NCBI GenBank assembly: GCA_003615045.1
Contig: ML014124.1
Location: 1-64,000 of the forward strand
From: Caulochytrium protostelioides
Lineage: Eukaryota > Chytridiomycota > Caulochytriomycetes > Caulochytriales > Caulochytriaceae
DNA: 64,000 nucleotides
Direction: 5' to 3'
The notes beneath the pieces are model-generated. The model did not search any database. It was not told where the DNA came from and saw nothing but the letters and a program-made list of their open reading frames with translations. A program made the translations under genes and the position numbers. Each line of letters starts with the position of its first letter. Position 1 is the stretch's first letter. Below are positions 53,944-64,000 of the stretch, in pieces.

Positions 53944-54546
53944 CGGCCACGCCAGGCCGCGCTGGGACGGGCGGCGTCGGCAGCCAACAGCGATCGATGG
54001 CGACGCGAGAGCACGCCGAGACGTGAGGACCGGGTGCGGCACGTGTCGCCGGAGGAAGCGCAACGACCCGGAGCGGGCGGAGATAAGTCAGGTGAGCGAG
54101 CGAGCAGGTCGGACGTATGGGCACGGATCATCCACGTGGAAAAAAAAAAAACAGCCGACAACGGGAGACGACGGGAGCATGCGGGGGTATGAAGGGGGAT
54201 GCTGGAGCAGGAGAGGGCCGACGCGACCAGTGGCGATCCGACGTGATGCCTGCCCGTTCTCGGGGTGTGAGCGGATGCAACGGGCGACCTGCCCGCCACC
54301 GGAGCGCCTGCGCCGGCATCGCTACTCCTCCCCGGATAAGCGAAAGCGCCCGTCGACTTAGGGGTGCTGGGGCACGCCACCGTCGACCACTTGCCCGCCG
54401 CCGTGCCACGCCGCACCACGCCACGCGGCGCGGCAAACCACCCGCCGCCGTGCCACCCGAGGATGTCACCTACCCCCCCGCAGATCCGGCCGATCCCTGC
54501 CATACCATACTCGAGCATGCACGAGGACGACCCCCATGGCGTTCCA
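53944..54546. other. Spacer between SPT8 and the DLEC1-like gene
   Basis: No gene is supported. It includes an A-run at about 54140-54150 and should contain the SPT8 promoter on - and the 3' UTR of the DLEC1-like gene. Confidence 0.5.
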
Positions 54547-57500
54547 TTAGGTATCCAGATGAAGCGGGACATCTTGCGTGGTGCCTGCCGCAAACTGGAT
54601 CTGCAGGTGCGGCGGCTGATGCGCCGGCGTGGGACTTGCGGCATCGGCGGCGGCCGTGTCGGACGCCGAGGAAGATGCCGCGTTCAGGTACGCGGCGAGG
54701 CGGCTGGGGCCGCCCGGACACCACTCGAGCGCGAGCGCGAGGGTCGCGCCGGCATGCACGACGAGGCCGTCCGCGGCGTGCTGGACCATCTCCGGGAACT
54801 GGAGCGTCCACACGTGGGGCGGGACGAGCAGGAGCTGGGTCAGCCGCAGGGGCGTCGGCGACGCGTTGCGCAACAGCACCGTGCCTTCGTCGAGCTGCGT
54901 GATGGGGGGCGTCCGGAGGACCGCGAGGTGGGGCTCGACGATCGTGATGCTCGTCGAGATCCGGAGCGGCGGGGTGTCCCACGTGTCTGGCCACGCGCCG
55001 TCCTCCCCGATGAGCCGCACCCGCGGCTGCAGCTCGGCCACGTGCTCGCCCGGCAGGGCGAGCTGCGCAGTCAGGGTCCAGCGGAGCGGTTCCAGGGGCT
55101 GGATCGTCGTCAGCTCCTCCGAGTAGCGCGCCCACGGCAGCGGCGGCCACGCCAGCTGCATCGCGCGCGGGCCGTAGTTGATCAGCGTCAAGGGCACGGT
55201 GCGCGCGGCGTCGCCCATGGCGGTGTGCCCGAACGTGGCCGACACGTGCTGCACTCGCTCCAGGTTGTGCAGGAAGGTGACCGGGTAGCCCGTGGCGGTG
55301 ATGTGCAGCGGCAGCGTGCCGCGGACGCCCATGAAGTCGTACGCCATCTGGTCGACAAAGGCGCCGGGCAGGTTGGCCCAGCACTCGACGGTCATGTCGA
55401 CGGCACCGTAGGGCTCGAGGGTACCCTGGGCGTGGCTGATGCGGACGCCGCACCCGAGCCCGCTCTGCAGGTACTGCCGCGTGCACGCGACGAGGTAGTC
55501 CTGGTGGTTGCGGCTCGCGAGGAACTGCTGCCCGGCGTCCGAGAGGAACCCGGGACGGTTGAGATGGCCCTCGCCCGCGACGGCCATCAGCTCCGACGAG
55601 CGCGAGTCCCACGCGTGCCGATCGAGCCGCCGCGCCGAGCGGCCCTCGGTCACCCCGAGCGTCTCGCTCCAGAACCGGTACGGCACCCGCATCGCCGTCG
55701 GATTCACCACCCGGAACGACGTCTTTTGCTTGACGAACTGCGCCAGGTCGTGCCGCACGTGCAGCGGGAACCCTGTCGCCGAGACCGGCGCCTCAACGGC
55801 CACCGGCAATGCCGTCACATCGGTGAGAGCGGCAGCGGCGTCGTGGGCATCGTCTGTGGCGCGGGAGGCGGCGTCCGCCGTCGGCGACAGGGTCGAGAGG
55901 CGCTCTGACGGGTCCGTCGCATGGGCGGGATCGACCGACGCGGCCGTCGCAGGCGCGGCAGCCGCGGCGGCAACCGCCTCGGCAGGCATCGCCGGCGTCT
56001 CGCCGCCTGCCGGAGCCACGTGGCCGGCATGGCTATCGTGCTCCGCGGCGTCAGCCGCCGCGGCAGCGGGCGCTGGCGTCGCCGGCACGGGCGGCTCACG
56101 CGGGGCCACCAGGCCCGGCGCTGACAGCTTCGCGGCCGCAGCGACGGGCGTCGCCGACTTGGGTTTCGGCAGGCTCTTGGCGCTCGCGGGCGCTTGCCGC
56201 GACCCCGCGGCGGGTTTCTTGGCGGCCGCCGTCGGTCCGGCGGGCGCGGCCTCCGCTTTGCCCCCGGCCGCCACTGCGGGCACCGGTGCGGGGGCGATGG
56301 TCGCCGCGGGTTCAGCGGCCGCCGCGGGATCCGACGGCGCCGCCACCACAGGCTTCGCGGGCTCGAGGGCCGCGAAGCGCGCTTCACCCTCCGCGGCCTT
56401 CGGGGGATCATGCAGCACGGGCACCTCGACCGCCGTGATGAGGGGCGCCGGGACGACGTGGCAGGTGGCGCAGCGCAGGGCCTCGTCGGCGTCGGCATCG
56501 CGGTCGAGCGCCCAGCAGCGGATGCGGAGGCCGGCCACGTGGGCGTGCAGCGTGAAGACGAGCCGGCCCTCGTGCCGGAGCATGTCCTTGACCTGCAGCA
56601 CGAGCGGGATCGTGTAGTCGCCGGGCGCCGTGAACTGGCACCGAACCACGACCGTGCGTTCGGCGCCAGGTGGCAGGGTCCACGTGGTCGGCACCGCATA
56701 CCGGACCGTGTCGGCCCACCGGGGGTCGATGGGCAGGGCCGTCACGTGGCTCGCGAGCCGGCCCGTGTTCTGCATCGCAAACGCGATCGTCAGCGGCACG
56801 TGCGGCCAGCTGGACAGCGCGACCGTGTCGCTCAGCAAGGCGACTTCGGGCGTGACGCCGAGACCCGTCAGCGGCAGCGCGGTCACGTAGGACGGCGCGC
56901 GGTCGAGGTCGGCCTGAGTCCCCGCGAGGGCGAACTGGACGGCGCACTGCAGCGGCTCCATCCAGTAGGGCGCATACGCGACCGCGAGCGGCACTTCCTC
57001 GCCGATCCCGAGCACGCCGTGGCTCGGCTCGAGATGGATCAACGCGTCGCCCGTGATGTGCACGACACGCGTCGTCCAGTACAGCGGGATGCCCGCGTCA
57101 TTTCGGAGCGTCGTCGTCCGCACGGCTTCCTCGGTCACCGGCACGCAGCCAAACGCGACGACGCGGTCGCCGAACACCAGCGCCTGCGGGTCCATGCGCG
57201 CCTCGAACGTATACGGAATCATGAGCCGGCGCGCCGCGTGGTCGCCTGGCGCATGGATCCCGACGACGAGCTGGCCGTGCACGAGCGCCGGCGACCGCGC
57301 GTTGATTGTGATCTGGAGCGTCTTGGTCGACGCCGACGCGATCGCGAACTCAGGCTCTGACGACAGCACCTGGCAGTATACGGCTTTCGCGGACGCCGCC
57401 CCGGCGGGCGGCGGGGTCTTTTTGGTTCCGGCGCGCCGGGCCCCGGGCGACGCCGCGCCGCCCACCGCCGCCGACGCCGACGCCGGCGCCAAGGGAACGT

Positions 57501-60153
57501 CCTCGACCCAGCCGCGGAGGTCACCGTGGCCCGCGTTCGTAATGTCGATGACCTGCGTAAAGGAGTGCCCGATGAAGGCGCTTCCCGAGAACCGAGCGGG
57601 GCTGGCCGAGACTTGCGGCGACACGGCGCGGCCCTCGAGCGGCATCTCGAACAGCACCTTCTCGAACGACCGCGCGCGCTCCACATCGGACGGGCGGTCG
57701 CTGAGGGGCGCGCACGCGAGAATCAGCTTGGCGGACGCCGCGGCATACCCCACGTCGCGCGGCTCGAAGCGGCAGGTGAACACGGCACTGCACCCCACGA
57801 CGCCGGCCGCCGGGGTCACCGAGAACGGCGTTGCGCGGTGCGTCGGGTACGTCGGCGTGATCTCCCACCGATAGGGCAGCTTCATGTTGCACTTGTTCAC
57901 GAACGCCATCGGGCGCGTCGTGGCGCTGCCCAGGTTGAGCACGGGCATCGCGAGGGGCGCCGTGCACGTGGGCAGCGTGTGCATGGCGTCCGGATCGACG
58001 GCCGCGTGCGGCCCCACATACGCAATCCGCGGGACATCGACCTCGGCCGTGATCGGGATCACGTGCGCCACATCTTCGTAGTGCAGCACGAGCGTCTCGG
58101 CATACGCGGCCATCACGGCGTCCGTCGCCGCCGTCTCCTGCAAGGCCGGCGGGCTGAACGTCACGGTCAGGACGACTTCGGTGCCCTTGGCGAGCGTCAG
58201 CGTGGACGGCGTCACGGTAAACGGTCCGACCGCGAGCGGCTGGTCCGCGTGGCCGTGGGGGCGGCCGTAGCTGGCGACGGCGTCTGTGCCCGCGCCCGCG
58301 CCCGCCGTCCGCGGGTCGGCCGCGCCCGAGAGGACGAGCTGGCCGGCGCCGCCGCGGTTGACGAGGCGGAAGGTCAGCACAGTCGGCGCATCGAAGCGGC
58401 AGTGCCCGCAGGCGAGGGCCGCGGGCCCCTCGAGGCGGATGCGGTCTCGCGCGGAGATGATGGGCACCTGCGCGATGGGCCCGTCGCGCTCGTTGCTCAC
58501 GAGGATTTCGGCCGCGACGTCGTCAAAGCCCGGGTTGCGGAACTCGATGCGGTACTCGGAGGTCATGCCCGGCGCGAGGATCGCCTTCAGGTCGAGCGGC
58601 ACGAGCCGGAACGCGTGGCGCGCATTCAGGTGCGGCGGGATCGCCGCGCGAAAGTGGAACGCGTGTGTGCCCACGTTCTTGAGCGTCAGCGACGCCGTAT
58701 ACGTCCGTTCCGCGTCGCAGTTCGCGAACCGGATCACCGGCGGCACGCACTCCAGCCGCGGCTGCGACCGCGATGCGGCGGCGGCAGCAGCAGCTGGCTC
58801 GGAGACCGCGGCCGGATCGTGCCGCGTCGGCGGCCGGCGCATTGTCGGCGGCCGCGGGCCGTCCGTGGCGCCCGCAGCGCCCGCAGCGCCGGCCGACCTC
58901 GCCTCGGCCGCGGGGGCAAATGCCGTCGACTCGGCGCTCTTCGGTGTTGATGGCGCTGACGGCGGCGGCGGCGGCGGCTCCATCCCCACCGGGATCGGCA
59001 GGAGCCCGTGGCGCTGCAGCATCACGTTGTCTGGCTGGAGAAACACGCGCTCCACGGGCCCCGGGAGCTGCTTGTACAGCGGGCCGTACTTGGCCACGTT
59101 GTCGGCCTCGATGGCGGCTTCGCGCGCCGCAGCGTCCTGCACGAGCTGGGCGAGGGACGCGATGATCTGCGTGTTCGGCAGAACGGCGGAAACGGGCGCC
59201 GCCGCGAAAGCATCGCCGCCAGGTCGGCCCGAGATGGTCTGGGTCCGTGAGCGCGTCCTTGAGACCGACGGCCCCGCTGGTTCGGCGGGCGCCGCCCCTG
59301 CTTTCGCAAGGCCTGACGTCTGGGCAACCGCTGTCGTGGCAGACAGCGGCGGCGCGATCCACGCGAGCTGCGCGACGGTCGGATCCGACATTTCATCCTC
59401 GGGGAGTGACCGATCGGTGCGGGGCCCGACGAGGCGCGTCGTGAGCAGATCGAGACGGCGCTGGAGCCTGTTTTTGCTCGTCGTGGGCGGCAGATCACTC
59501 GTCGTCGGCGCCGCCGCCGCCGCCGACGCCGACGAAGTGGACGCCGTCATGGCCGCGGGTGCCACCGCCGCCGCGGGGGCGGCCGTGGATGCCGCTGCCG
59601 ACGCGAGCTGGTGGGCCATCGGATTGGCGGCCGGTTGGCCGTCGCGCGCAAAGAGAGACTGCGCAATCTCGGGCACCAGGGCGCCGAGCCAGCGGCCGAC
59701 ATCCGGCAGCGGCGCGCGGATCGGCGGGAGCCGCTGCGGCGCCTCGGGCGCGAGCGGGGTCGTGTCGACCAGCGACGGCGCCGAGGCCTGCGCGACGCCG
59801 TGGCTGGGACGACCGCGGGGCGCCGTCGGGGGCCGGGCGTTTGGCGCCGCCGCCGCGGGCGGGATCGGGGGGATCCGCTGCGCGTCGGCGCTCCCGATCA
59901 TACTGGCGAGGCGTTTGGGCGAGCCGCCGAGCGCAGGCGCCGAGACGGCCGCCAGGGGGGTCTGCGAGGCGGTCGCGGAGGCGGTTGCGGAAGCGGATGC
60001 AGCGGCGGCGGTGGCAGCCGGATTCACAGCGGCATCGGCAGGATGCGCAGCCATACTGGCAGGATGCGCCGCCATACTGGCCGTGCTCGTGGCGGCGCCG
60101 ACCACAACTGCCGCAGCAGCCGCCGTAGCCGCGGCCATCGTGGGCGACGCCAT
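54547..60153 (-). CDS. Large ciliary ASH/MSP-repeat protein (DLEC1/CFAP81-like)
   Basis: Predicted 1868 aa from ATG 60153, single exon; the frame is open upstream without an ATG-supported homologous stretch. Residues about 1-460 are Ala/Pro-rich with a short helical part. From about 465 to 1250 there are repeated immunoglobulin-like beta domains of the ASH/MSP type. The first has PPVIRFANCDAERTYTASLT and LVPLDLKAILAPGMTSEYRI. A disordered Ala/Pro linker spans about 1250-1450. The C-terminal part (about 1450-1868) again has MSP-like segments, including LEPYGAVDMTVECWANLPGA and LPLHITATGYPVTFLHNL. The family includes HYDIN, CFAP47, CFAP65 and DLEC1; size and the C-terminal block favour DLEC1/CFAP81, but which member is not certain. 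Family role: axonemal or ciliary structural protein. Presence implies a flagellated stage. Confidence 0.68.
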   Translation of the reverse strand: MASPTMAAATAAAAAVVVGAATSTASMAAHPASMAAHPADAAVNPAATAAAASASATASATASQTPLAAVSAPALGGSPKRLASMIGSADAQRIPPIPPAAAAPNARPPTAPRGRPSHGVAQASAPSLVDTTPLAPEAPQRLPPIRAPLPDVGRWLGALVPEIAQSLFARDGQPAANPMAHQLASAAASTAAPAAAVAPAAMTASTSSASAAAAAPTTSDLPPTTSKNRLQRRLDLLTTRLVGPRTDRSLPEDEMSDPTVAQLAWIAPPLSATTAVAQTSGLAKAGAAPAEPAGPSVSRTRSRTQTISGRPGGDAFAAAPVSAVLPNTQIIASLAQLVQDAAAREAAIEADNVAKYGPLYKQLPGPVERVFLQPDNVMLQRHGLLPIPVGMEPPPPPPSAPSTPKSAESTAFAPAAEARSAGAAGAAGATDGPRPPTMRRPPTRHDPAAVSEPAAAAAAASRSQPRLECVPPVIRFANCDAERTYTASLTLKNVGTHAFHFRAAIPPHLNARHAFRLVPLDLKAILAPGMTSEYRIEFRNPGFDDVAAEILVSNERDGPIAQVPIISARDRIRLEGPAALACGHCRFDAPTVLTFRLVNRGGAGQLVLSGAADPRTAGAGAGTDAVASYGRPHGHADQPLAVGPFTVTPSTLTLAKGTEVVLTVTFSPPALQETAATDAVMAAYAETLVLHYEDVAHVIPITAEVDVPRIAYVGPHAAVDPDAMHTLPTCTAPLAMPVLNLGSATTRPMAFVNKCNMKLPYRWEITPTYPTHRATPFSVTPAAGVVGCSAVFTCRFEPRDVGYAAASAKLILACAPLSDRPSDVERARSFEKVLFEMPLEGRAVSPQVSASPARFSGSAFIGHSFTQVIDITNAGHGDLRGWVEDVPLAPASASAAVGGAASPGARRAGTKKTPPPAGAASAKAVYCQVLSSEPEFAIASASTKTLQITINARSPALVHGQLVVGIHAPGDHAARRLMIPYTFEARMDPQALVFGDRVVAFGCVPVTEEAVRTTTLRNDAGIPLYWTTRVVHITGDALIHLEPSHGVLGIGEEVPLAVAYAPYWMEPLQCAVQFALAGTQADLDRAPSYVTALPLTGLGVTPEVALLSDTVALSSWPHVPLTIAFAMQNTGRLASHVTALPIDPRWADTVRYAVPTTWTLPPGAERTVVVRCQFTAPGDYTIPLVLQVKDMLRHEGRLVFTLHAHVAGLRIRCWALDRDADADEALRCATCHVVPAPLITAVEVPVLHDPPKAAEGEARFAALEPAKPVVAAPSDPAAAAEPAATIAPAPVPAVAAGGKAEAAPAGPTAAAKKPAAGSRQAPASAKSLPKPKSATPVAAAAKLSAPGLVAPREPPVPATPAPAAAAADAAEHDSHAGHVAPAGGETPAMPAEAVAAAAAAPATAASVDPAHATDPSERLSTLSPTADAASRATDDAHDAAAALTDVTALPVAVEAPVSATGFPLHVRHDLAQFVKQKTSFRVVNPTAMRVPYRFWSETLGVTEGRSARRLDRHAWDSRSSELMAVAGEGHLNRPGFLSDAGQQFLASRNHQDYLVACTRQYLQSGLGCGVRISHAQGTLEPYGAVDMTVECWANLPGAFVDQMAYDFMGVRGTLPLHITATGYPVTFLHNLERVQHVSATFGHTAMGDAARTVPLTLINYGPRAMQLAWPPLPWARYSEELTTIQPLEPLRWTLTAQLALPGEHVAELQPRVRLIGEDGAWPDTWDTPPLRISTSITIVEPHLAVLRTPPITQLDEGTVLLRNASPTPLRLTQLLLVPPHVWTLQFPEMVQHAADGLVVHAGATLALALEWCPGGPSRLAAYLNAASSSASDTAAADAASPTPAHQPPHLQIQFAAGTTQDVPLHLDT

Positions 60154-61046
60154 CCAAGAAGCGAAGCAGAGCGCCGCCCGGACAGGAGCGACACGGCGGA
60201 AGGGAAGGACGCAGTGACACCCGACGCGCAGGCATACGGGCCGCGGCGTCGTCTCGGTCGGCGTCAATCGCCCGCGATCGCGACTCGTCGGGGTCAGCCA
60301 AGCGGCAAGTGAGGCACGGGGGGGGGGGGGTTGATCGGGACGGCAGTGGCCACCTGAGCGATCGATCGTCCTGTTCCTCCGTTTCATACGGTTGAGGGGC
60401 GAATGCATCCGGCGTCGCCCGTCGTCCCCGGGTCGGGTGGGCCGTCTTGAACGCCGATCTCGGCGTGGAGGCAAGTCCGATCCGTGCTGGCGGGCGCTTG
60501 CCGGGGCCGAGTGAGACGGCATCGCGGGGGGCGGAGGCGGGCCGTCCGAAAGCGCTGCGCCACGCGCGATCCGCCGTCGATGGCGGTCGGTGCTCGCCGC
60601 GGCCGCCGCGGCTGCGACCGTCGAGAGCGGTCTCGAGCCCTCGGGTCACTCGTCGATCACTCCTCGTCTGGGGTCGCAGGAGGATGCACGACCGCCGCTA
60701 CACGCATCGACCTCCACTCGCGCGCCATCAACCATGTGCCGCTTCCAGAACGGTGTATCGGCGACGGTGCGACATCTCTACCTCGCCTCGGCGTGGGCGC
60801 CATGAGAGGAGATGAGATATGACATGAGATGATATCGGTCCAGCAGGACCCCTTTTCGAGTTCGCCTGATGGGCCATCCCCCCGTCTCTCGTCGCATCCA
60901 CGCCCTCTGCTCTCCTTGCAGACTGCTCTTGTTATTACCGTAGCTCTCGCTTGTGTGCCGCCTTCTGCCGGCTCGATCGACATTGCTCGGCTGCTGCTGC
61001 TGCTGCTGCTGCCTGCCAACCACGCGTCGCGGTTCTGAGATCGACC
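60154..61046. other. Divergent intergenic region between the ciliary gene and NIF3
   Basis: Two promoters should lie here, since both neighbours point away. It holds a G-run at about 60320-60330 and a (CTG)n tract at 60990-61012. No TATA box is clear on either side, and no gene is supported. Confidence 0.5.
60990..61012. repeat. (CTG)n microsatellite in the NIF3 leader
   Basis: About seven CTG units 35 bases upstream of the NIF3 start codon. Confidence 0.9.
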
Positions 61047-62075
61047 ATGGCCACACGGCACAACCTGGTGACCCGGACGGTCGACGCTATGCGTCGACTC
61101 GCGCCGCTGCGTCTAGCTGACACGTCCTGGGACAACGTAAGTCCGCTCGTCTGCGCCGTAGATACGCACGCTGCGTCAGCATGCATCCGTGCATCCATAC
61201 ATCGATGAATGGTCACGCGGACCCCGCGCAAGTATCCATGCCCCCCTCCCTGTTCATACCCCCCACGGCTCACACCTTCGATTGACCGATTTGCTCGCGT
61301 TGATGCTTTGTAGGTCGGCCTGCTCATCGAAGCGCCGACGGTCCGCGCGGAGGCCAACCGCGTCATGATCACCAACGACTTGACGAACGCCGTGCTCGAG
61401 GAGAGCCTGGCCGACAAGAAGGTCGGCATGATTATCTCGTACCACCCGCCGCTGTTCCGCGCGATCAAGACGATCACGATGGCCGACCCCAAGCAGGCCA
61501 TCGCGGCGCGCTGCATCGAGGCGGGCATCAGCGTCTACTCGCCGCACACCGCCCTGGACGCCGTCGAGGGCGGCATCAACGACCACCTCATCAGCCTCTG
61601 CGGCGCGGGCGACGTCACCTGCCTAACGCCGGCCCCAGGCGCCACCGAGGAGGACGGCGAGCTGGCCGGGTACGGCCGCCGCGTGACGCTGAAGGAGCCC
61701 GTCACGCTCGACGACCTGTGCCTCCAGGTGAAGCGCGGCCTCGGGCTGAGCTACCTGCGGCTCGCCGTGGCGCCGCGGCACCGCGCCGAGCAGAGCGAGC
61801 CCGTGTCGACGGTCGCCGTCTGCGCCGGCAGCGGCAGCTCGGTGCTGCTCGGCAAGCGCGCCGATGTCTTCCTCACGGGCGAGATGTCCCACCACGAAGT
61901 GCTCGCGGCCGTCGAGGCCGGCACGTCCGTCATCCTCTGCGAGCACTCGAATACCGAGCGCAAGTACCTCCAGACAACGCTCTGCAAGAGCCTCAACAAC
62001 GTCTTTGCCGAGTGCGGATGGCAGTACAGCGTGGTCTACAGCAAGTCTGACGAGGATCCGCTCAAGACGGTGTAA
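61047..62075 (+). CDS. NIF3: NIF3 family protein (NIF3L1/YbgI/DUF34)
   Basis: Two coding exons: 61047-61136 (30 codons) and 61314-62075. The intron 61137-61313 (177 nt) begins GTAAGT and ends GCTTTGTAG, phase 0. The spliced product is 283 aa, close to yeast Nif3 (288). Exon 1 encodes MATRHNLVTRTVDAMRRLAP and ends ADTSWDN. Exon 2 opens VGLLIEAPT, rejoining the WDNVGLL motif, which confirms the junction. Further family motifs are ISYHPPLF (metal-binding His), YSPHTALDAVEGGINDHL, the GSGSSVL loop and a late FLTGEMSHHEVL with two His residues, all consistent with a dinuclear metal site. Family role: conserved metal-binding protein of uncertain biochemical function, implicated in metal or cofactor metabolism. 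Nothing is truncated. Confidence 0.95.
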
Positions 62076-62314
62076 ACCACCCAAACCGATCTGCAAGAGT
62101 TCCAGCATCACATGCCACCATCACCTGGCGCCACTGATCTCTCTCATCATTTTTGTTAATTGTTTTTTATTTAGAAAAAAAGAGTGGTGAAACATATCAT
62201 GAATAGGAAAGAAAAGCGATCCGGGGGAGGTCATGGGTGTCATTTCTTTCTGGTCACGATCGAGAAAGAGAGAGAGAGAAAGAGATACGCATGACGTCCT
62301 GGCACGCGTGGCTT
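62076..62314. other. Convergent 3' spacer between NIF3 and IQGAP
   Basis: A/T-rich with T-run and A-run at about 62142-62182, suiting the 3' end of the NIF3 transcript. A GA-rich stretch is at about 62262-62286. Confidence 0.5.
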
Positions 62315-64000
62315 TTAGACAAAGAACTTCTTGTTGATCAGATAGATCAGCAAGTTGAGGTTGACCTTGGCCATGTCGAAGAGCGTGATGACCTGGACGT
62401 TGTCATACTGGTACTGCAGCAGGTCCTCGAGACGGAGCTCCATCGTGTCCTGGACCTTGACGCCGAGGAAGGCGGCATCGATCTTAAACACGCCGGCCTC
62501 ATCGGAACTGATCGTGAGCGTGATGCCGCCGTACTGCTTGGGGCTGTAGTCGGTCACGCCGAGCAGAATGCCCTTCTTGGACAGATCGGCCGCCGTGTAC
62601 TTGTACGACCCGAACTGCGGCACCTTCCCAGTCTTATTGAGCTCGCGGATGTGGTAGTACTGCTTCGTGAACGGCAGCGGCTTGGACTTAGTGCCCTTCT
62701 TCTTGTTGGCGCCGAGCTGCGACATGCACGAGTTGATGTAGTCGTAGTACGAGTTCTTCTGGTCGCCGAGGTAGCTCGTGCGGTCCTCGATATTGGCGAG
62801 CGTCTGGCGGATCGAGGCGAGTTCGCGCTTGCGCTGTGACCGGCGACGGTGCTTGTTCAGCATGTCTTTGGTGATCTCGTCCACCATGCTCTGGTAGTTG
62901 TCCTTGCGCGTCACCAGCTCGTCCTTCTCGAGCAGGGCCATGTTCTCGAGCGTGGCGCGCTTCAGCTGCGAGAAGGTCTCCTGGTTGAGCGCGCCTGTCG
63001 AGCCGAGCGGCGAGGCGGGCTGGTTAAGCGCCGTCGAACTCGAGGCGACCGCGCGCTGCCGGGCGCGCTGCAGCGCAATGACGTCCTGGCGTACCTGCTC
63101 CTGCTGCAGATACTCGGTGAACAGCTGCTCCTCGCGCTCGGTGACAGGGCTCTCGAGGATGTCCAGCAGGTTGGCGCCGGTTTGGATGCGGATAATCGTG
63201 ATGATCCCGCGCTTCGTGTCCGCGAAGGCCTTGCGCTTGCGCGCCTCGTCGGGGTTGATCGGCTTGACGAAGCGGTTCGAGAGGCGCAGCGAGATTTCGT
63301 TTGTGCCCAGCTCCTTCTCGTCGCGCGCGGGCGGCGGCGGGCCCAGCGCCTTCAGCACGATGCGCAGCTCGTCCGCCTCCTCGGTAGGGGCAATGTCGTT
63401 GATGTTGTCATCCAGGTTGCGGTGGATCGAGAAGATTTCCTTCGGCGTGATGTAGATCGTCGGCTTCTGCTGGCGGCCTGCGTCCGCGAACTCGTCGATA
63501 CCGAAGTGCTCCTCGGGCGTCATGACCGACGCTGCGTCCTTGAAGTAGGCCTGGAAGCGCTTGCCGCCCCGTGTGATGTACTCGTTGAGGGTCGCGCCGT
63601 ACGCCGTGTTGTCGGTCGCGGTCTGCTTGTTGTACGAGAGCTGGTACAGCGTCTTGGCAATCTCGGCGAGGTTCTTGCGCTGCACGGGCGAGATGGCGCT
63701 GTCGATGACATCGAACGCCTCAGGCGCCGCGATCGCCGGGTTCATGTACCGGTAGTAGATCAGATTCCCCACCACGTGATTCGTCTCGTCCTCAGACGCG
63801 TTGAACTTCTCCCGCATCGCCTCCTTCATCTGGCTCGCAATATAGCGTATGCCGTACGGCATCTTGCGCAGCGACGCGATGATGGCGTCCAGGAACTTGT
63901 CCGTCGTGCGACGCAAGGTCTCAAAGCGCTCCTTCTGGATGCGCTGCACCTCGGGGTCGTTAGCGGCCTGCGTAGGCGTTGCGTCGTAGGGCCTCGTGCT
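62315..64000 (-). CDS. IQG1: IQGAP-type RasGAP-related scaffold, C-terminal part (gene runs off the window)
   Basis: The last 561 codons of a - strand gene whose 5' end lies beyond 64000; the frame is open to the edge. It starts inside the RasGAP-related domain: FETLRRTTDKFLDAIIASL, then NLIYYRYMNPAIAAPEAFDV, with the RYMNPA block conserved. The IQGAP-specific RasGAP C-terminal domain follows (QFGSYKYTAADLSKKGIL, ending DMAKVNLNLLIYLINKKFFV). A short Ala/Ser linker lies in between. Family role: actomyosin ring scaffold in cytokinesis (yeast Iqg1, fission yeast Rng2), binding calmodulin and myosin light chain through IQ motifs and actin through a CH domain; both would be outside the window. 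IQGAPs bind Rac/Cdc42 without GAP activity. The RasGAP catalytic arginine finger lies upstream and cannot be judged. Confidence 0.95.
   Translation of the reverse strand, partial: STRPYDATPTQAANDPEVQRIQKERFETLRRTTDKFLDAIIASLRKMPYGIRYIASQMKEAMREKFNASEDETNHVVGNLIYYRYMNPAIAAPEAFDVIDSAISPVQRKNLAEIAKTLYQLSYNKQTATDNTAYGATLNEYITRGGKRFQAYFKDAASVMTPEEHFGIDEFADAGRQQKPTIYITPKEIFSIHRNLDDNINDIAPTEEADELRIVLKALGPPPPARDEKELGTNEISLRLSNRFVKPINPDEARKRKAFADTKRGIITIIRIQTGANLLDILESPVTEREEQLFTEYLQQEQVRQDVIALQRARQRAVASSSTALNQPASPLGSTGALNQETFSQLKRATLENMALLEKDELVTRKDNYQSMVDEITKDMLNKHRRRSQRKRELASIRQTLANIEDRTSYLGDQKNSYYDYINSCMSQLGANKKKGTKSKPLPFTKQYYHIRELNKTGKVPQFGSYKYTAADLSKKGILLGVTDYSPKQYGGITLTISSDEAGVFKIDAAFLGVKVQDTMELRLEDLLQYQYDNVQVITLFDMAKVNLNLLIYLINKKFFV

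Noticed and set aside
51754-54192. 812-aa plus-strand open frame over SPT8
   Set aside because: Arg/Gly/His-rich shadow of the WD40 gene; same reasoning as for other long antisense frames in this window.

Overview
The window looks like nuclear DNA of a zoosporic (chytrid-like) fungus. It is very GC-rich, with dense protein genes, few introns and much Ala/Pro/Gly/Gln low complexity. Fungal markers are a Cdc12-type septin, the SAGA subunit Spt8 and an Eaf1/Vid21-like HSA+SANT protein. A large ciliary ASH/MSP-repeat protein (DLEC1/CFAP81-like) suggests a flagellate stage, and Fanzor remnants are at home in chytrid genomes. Caulochytrium-like fungi would fit, but species assignment is inference only.

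Layout. 1-2607: no convincing gene, simple repeats. 2608-15069: FIG4 phosphoinositide phosphatase, mitochondrial aspartate/glutamate carrier and a TMF1/Sgm1-type golgin, all on +. 15654-16101: SmF with a 9-nt first exon, facing a small unknown gene. 16849-19842: no supported gene. 19843-31370: SPX-EXS phosphate exporter and the Eaf1/Vid21-like protein on +. 31994-33331: septin Cdc12 on -. 33332-40646: a gene desert of microsatellites with a more A/T-rich island (about 35.0-37.9 kb) carrying one clear and one fragmentary Fanzor relic. 40647-42363: 14-3-3 with an 898-nt intron. 44387-46576: MPDU1-like PQ-loop protein. 46715-47590: three-exon secretory membrane protein of unknown family. 48196-48876: UBC1/UBE2K. 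50625-51551: heme oxygenase. 51814-53943: SPT8. 54547-60153: DLEC1-like ciliary protein. 61047-62075: NIF3. 62315-64000: the 3' part of an IQGAP gene that runs off the window.

This is ordinary eukaryotic gene order, not operons. Loose themes are cytokinesis and cytoskeleton (Cdc12, IQGAP), endomembrane work (FIG4, TMF1, MPDU1, the signal-peptide protein), chromatin (Eaf1/Vid21, Spt8) and phosphate and redox homeostasis (SPX-EXS exporter, heme oxygenase). Introns are GT-AG and sit close to the start codon: first coding exons are 9 nt (SmF), 16 nt (14-3-3), 90 nt (NIF3) and perhaps 6 nt (the unknown gene at 16.2-16.8 kb).

The most notable non-housekeeping content is the decayed Fanzor (eukaryotic TnpB-like, RNA-guided nuclease family) at about 36.4-37.0 kb. 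Its C-terminal RuvC region is readable only across three frames. A second, shorter C-terminal relic lies near 35.58 kb, and a strong inverted repeat lies between them. I did not find an intact novel system.
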